A stretch of 10,000 nt of DNA from Flavobacterium sp. (GTDB lineage: Bacteria > Bacteroidota > Bacteroidia > Flavobacteriales > Flavobacteriaceae): positions 1 through 10,000 of the forward strand of contig NZ_JAIWOF010000160.1 in assembly GCF_020217025.1 (NCBI RefSeq), written 5' to 3'. A program made the position numbers and the translations under genes. Under the pieces are notes generated by a model that saw nothing but the letters and a program-made list of their open reading frames with translations, had not been told where the DNA came from and searched no databases. Position 1 is the first letter of the stretch. Each line of letters opens with the position of its first letter. Shown in pieces: positions 7,946 to 10,000 of this stretch.

Positions 7946-7958
7946 TTGTTTAGTATTG
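7931..7958 (+). promoter_or_regulatory. Possible promoter of the LysM/periplasmic-binding gene
   Basis: TTG at 7931-7933 and TAgtATTG at 7951-7958 are 17 bases apart and fit the Bacteroidetes consensus with one mismatch in the -7 box. The -7 box lies 17 bases before the ATG at 7976. The -33 element falls inside the right arm of the guaA hairpin, so the terminator and promoter would overlap. Confidence 0.35.
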
Positions 7959-7975
7959 TTTTTTAAATTAAGATT

Positions 7976-9868
7976 ATGATAAAAAGAGTTGTTTTTCTTT
8001 TCAGTTTGATTTTTCTTTTCGGTTTACCGGCTCAATCTCAGATTAAGCATGTGGTGGCTAAAGGAGAAACCGTTTTTCAAATCGCAAAAAAATACGAGGT
8101 AACGCCTTTTGATATTTACCGATTAAATCCAGATGCGAAAAATGGCGTTCAGGAAAACACTACTTTATTAATTCCAAAAGCAACTTCAGGCAAAGGTGTT
8201 ATTCACGTTGTTGGAGAAAAAGAAACACTTTTCGGAATTTCCAAAAAATACAACATTTCAGTTGCTGATTTAGAAGCTTGGAACAAAGCTACGCTTCAAA
8301 ATGGCTTAAAGAAAGGACAAGAAATTTTTGTTTCAAAACCATCGGCTGCCGATTTAAAATCAGTTCCAACGCCTTTTGTTTCAAAACCTAAACCAGTTTC
8401 AAATGCAACGACTCACTTAGTGGAAGCAAAAGAAACTAAATACGGAATTGCTACAAAATACGGTTTAACGGTTACCGAATTAGAACAATTAAATCCTCAT
8501 ATTGTTGGTGGTTTAAATGTTGGACAAACCGTTGTTTTAAAACCTGGAGTTCAAGTTAAAAAAACTACAAACGTAACTTTGGTTGATTATGAAGTACAAC
8601 CAAAAGAAACGCTTTATAGTTTATCTAAGAAATTCGATATCGCTCAAGCAGATTTAATTACGCTAAACCCTGATTTACAAGATGGTTTAAAAATCGGAAT
8701 GATTTTGAAAGTGCCTTCAAATGGTGCAGGAACTTATGTTTCAAAGGCTAAAGATTCAGTGTTAGTAGCTAAAAATAAAGTGAATTTAATTACTTCGGTT
8801 GATAAATCACAACAAAAAAACATGGTGTTGTTATTGCCTTTCAACTTAACTAAAATCGAAACGGATTCGGTTAAAACCAAAACAGAGCAATTAAAAACCA
8901 ATAAATTCTTAAACCTAACTTTAGATTTTTACGCAGGAGCACAAATGGCAATTGATTCAGCAAAAGTGTTGGGATTGCCTGTAAATGTTAAGGTTTACGA
9001 TGTGGAAAGTACTAAATATTCTTCTAACGTAGCGTCTATTATTTCTAAAAACGATTTTGAGAATGTAGATGTTGTAGTAGGGCCATTTCAAAATTCGGTA
9101 GTTGAAACTACGGCTCAATTACTAACAAAATATAATACACCTGTGATCTCTCCACTTTCAAAAGAACGTGGATTGCCATTATCAAATTTATATTACACTG
9201 TTCCTTCGGAAGATTTTTTACGTGCTTCCATGTTTGATTATTTTAAATCGAAAAACGGAAATGTTGTGGCGATTATTAGTGCTAAAAAAACAACTTCGAA
9301 AGATTTTATAACGGCAAATCATCCTGATGTAAAACATGCCGCTTTTAATGATAAAGGCGCTTTAGATGTGGCACTTTTGAAAACGCAATTGGTTAAAGGA
9401 CAAAAGAATTTTGTATTAATGGAAATTGAAAAAGCAAGTACCATTTTGAATATTACCAATATTTTAAAAGGATTACAAAAAGAATACGATATTCAGTTGG
9501 CTGTTTTCGAATTGTATGATGCATTGAATTTTGAGGAAATTCCAATGAAAAATTTAACCGATTTGAAATTGTTATTCCCATCTGCAACTAAAGTAGCGGA
9601 AACTCTTGAAGAGAAGATTTTTGAGAAACAATTCAAGAAAATCAACAACATTTATCCAAACGCTGCAGCTAAAAAAGGTTTCGATGTGACTTTTGATGCA
9701 ATGTTGCGTATTTGTCAACCAGAAGGTTTTGTAAAATCAGCAGCAACAACCAAAACAGAATACATAGAAAACGCATTTGATTATAGTTCAAATAACGGAA
9801 TGATTACCAATAACGCAACGTATTTATTGTATTACGACAGCGATTTAACGATTAAACAAGCACAATAA
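7976..9868 (+). CDS. Secreted protein with four LysM repeats and a type-1 periplasmic-binding (LivK/LpoA-like) domain
   Basis: A 630-aa predicted periplasmic or outer-membrane-associated protein. A signal peptide (about 1-21, cleavage near AQS) is followed by four LysM peptidoglycan-binding repeats at about 25-68, 77-120, 147-189 and 205-247, each with the ETxxxIAKKY-type start and an LNP or similar middle; the last reads YEVQPKETLYSLSKKF. After a linker (about 250-282) comes a type-1 periplasmic-binding-protein fold (about 283-625), with VLLLPFN, a long helix (LDFYAGAQMAID), VDVVVGPF and TPVISPLS, as in branched-chain amino-acid receptors. Such proteins are often labelled amino-acid ABC transporter substrate-binding proteins, but no permease or ATPase gene is visible here. 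The pairing of glycan anchoring with this fold recalls LpoA, the outer-membrane activator of penicillin-binding protein 1a, whose C-terminal domain has the same fold; a role in wall synthesis is inference. There is no lipobox. Confidence 0.88.
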   Translation: MIKRVVFLFSLIFLFGLPAQSQIKHVVAKGETVFQIAKKYEVTPFDIYRLNPDAKNGVQENTTLLIPKATSGKGVIHVVGEKETLFGISKKYNISVADLEAWNKATLQNGLKKGQEIFVSKPSAADLKSVPTPFVSKPKPVSNATTHLVEAKETKYGIATKYGLTVTELEQLNPHIVGGLNVGQTVVLKPGVQVKKTTNVTLVDYEVQPKETLYSLSKKFDIAQADLITLNPDLQDGLKIGMILKVPSNGAGTYVSKAKDSVLVAKNKVNLITSVDKSQQKNMVLLLPFNLTKIETDSVKTKTEQLKTNKFLNLTLDFYAGAQMAIDSAKVLGLPVNVKVYDVESTKYSSNVASIISKNDFENVDVVVGPFQNSVVETTAQLLTKYNTPVISPLSKERGLPLSNLYYTVPSEDFLRASMFDYFKSKNGNVVAIISAKKTTSKDFITANHPDVKHAAFNDKGALDVALLKTQLVKGQKNFVLMEIEKASTILNITNILKGLQKEYDIQLAVFELYDALNFEEIPMKNLTDLKLLFPSATKVAETLEEKIFEKQFKKINNIYPNAAAKKGFDVTFDAMLRICQPEGFVKSAATTKTEYIENAFDYSSNNGMITNNATYLLYYDSDLTIKQAQ

Positions 9869-10000
9869 TGGCAACTTCAAAAGTGACCTATTTAGGTGAT
9901 TTACGCACCTCTTCGATACATTTACAATCGGGTTCTGAAATTATTTCAGATGCACCACTAGACAACAACGGAAAAGGAGAAGCCTTTTCTCCAACCGATA
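9868..10000 (+). CDS. OsmC-family protein, 3' end beyond the window (partial)
   Basis: Only the first 44 residues are visible. They resemble the N-terminus of OsmC/Ohr-family proteins: a short first strand (SKVTYLGDLRT), then SDAPLDNNGKGEAFSPTD, the segment that in this family leads to the ALxxC catalytic-cysteine helix, which lies beyond the window edge. OsmC-like proteins reduce organic hydroperoxides through a cysteine pair in the cytoplasm. The ATG at 9868 shares one base with the stop of the LysM gene (TAATG), so the two are probably co-transcribed and translationally coupled. The catalytic cysteines cannot be checked here, so the call rests on N-terminal resemblance. Confidence 0.75.
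   Translation, partial: MATSKVTYLGDLRTSSIHLQSGSEIISDAPLDNNGKGEAFSPTD

Overview
This AT-rich window (all recognised genes on the + strand) looks like chromosome from a Flavobacteriaceae member, most likely Flavobacterium or a close relative. The grounds are Bacteroidetes-type promoter boxes (TAnnTTTG), A-rich leaders mostly without a Shine-Dalgarno sequence, the divergent long PurM form found in Bacteroidetes, a stand-alone four-helix-bundle (S23/IVP) gene, and protein sequences typical of that family. No tRNA, rRNA, CRISPR array or insertion sequence was seen, and no stretch over 300 bases lacks a gene.

Layout. 1-130: leader with an array of 6-8 base units ending in TTG and a promoter. 131-1411: ornithine aminotransferase (rocD), closed by a clear intrinsic terminator at 1429-1456. 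1510-4612: an envelope cluster of three paralogous secreted proteins, each with two tandem OmpA-like domains, followed by a small lipoprotein whose start codon overlaps the stop of the third paralog. 4617-4696: heptad repeats, a good promoter and an (AAC)6 leader. 4697-5875: AIR synthase (purM). 5913-6263: a small four-helix-bundle protein set between two heptad arrays of opposite orientation. 6328-7860: GMP synthase (guaA), followed by a 17-bp inverted repeat. 7976-9868: a secreted protein with four LysM repeats and a type-1 periplasmic-binding fold. 9868-10000: the start of an OsmC-family gene, overlapping its predecessor by one base.

How the parts relate. rocD serves arginine/ornithine catabolism. 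purM and guaA belong to purine synthesis (AIR formation and XMP to GMP) and flank the four-helix gene. The OmpA trio, the lipoprotein and the LysM protein all point to the peptidoglycan/outer-membrane space.

The least explained items are the double-OmpA trio, in which the first domain keeps the Asp/Arg pair used for peptidoglycan binding while the second carries an invariant GHICC in place of GHTD, and the 6-8 base repeat arrays that sit against four gene starts.
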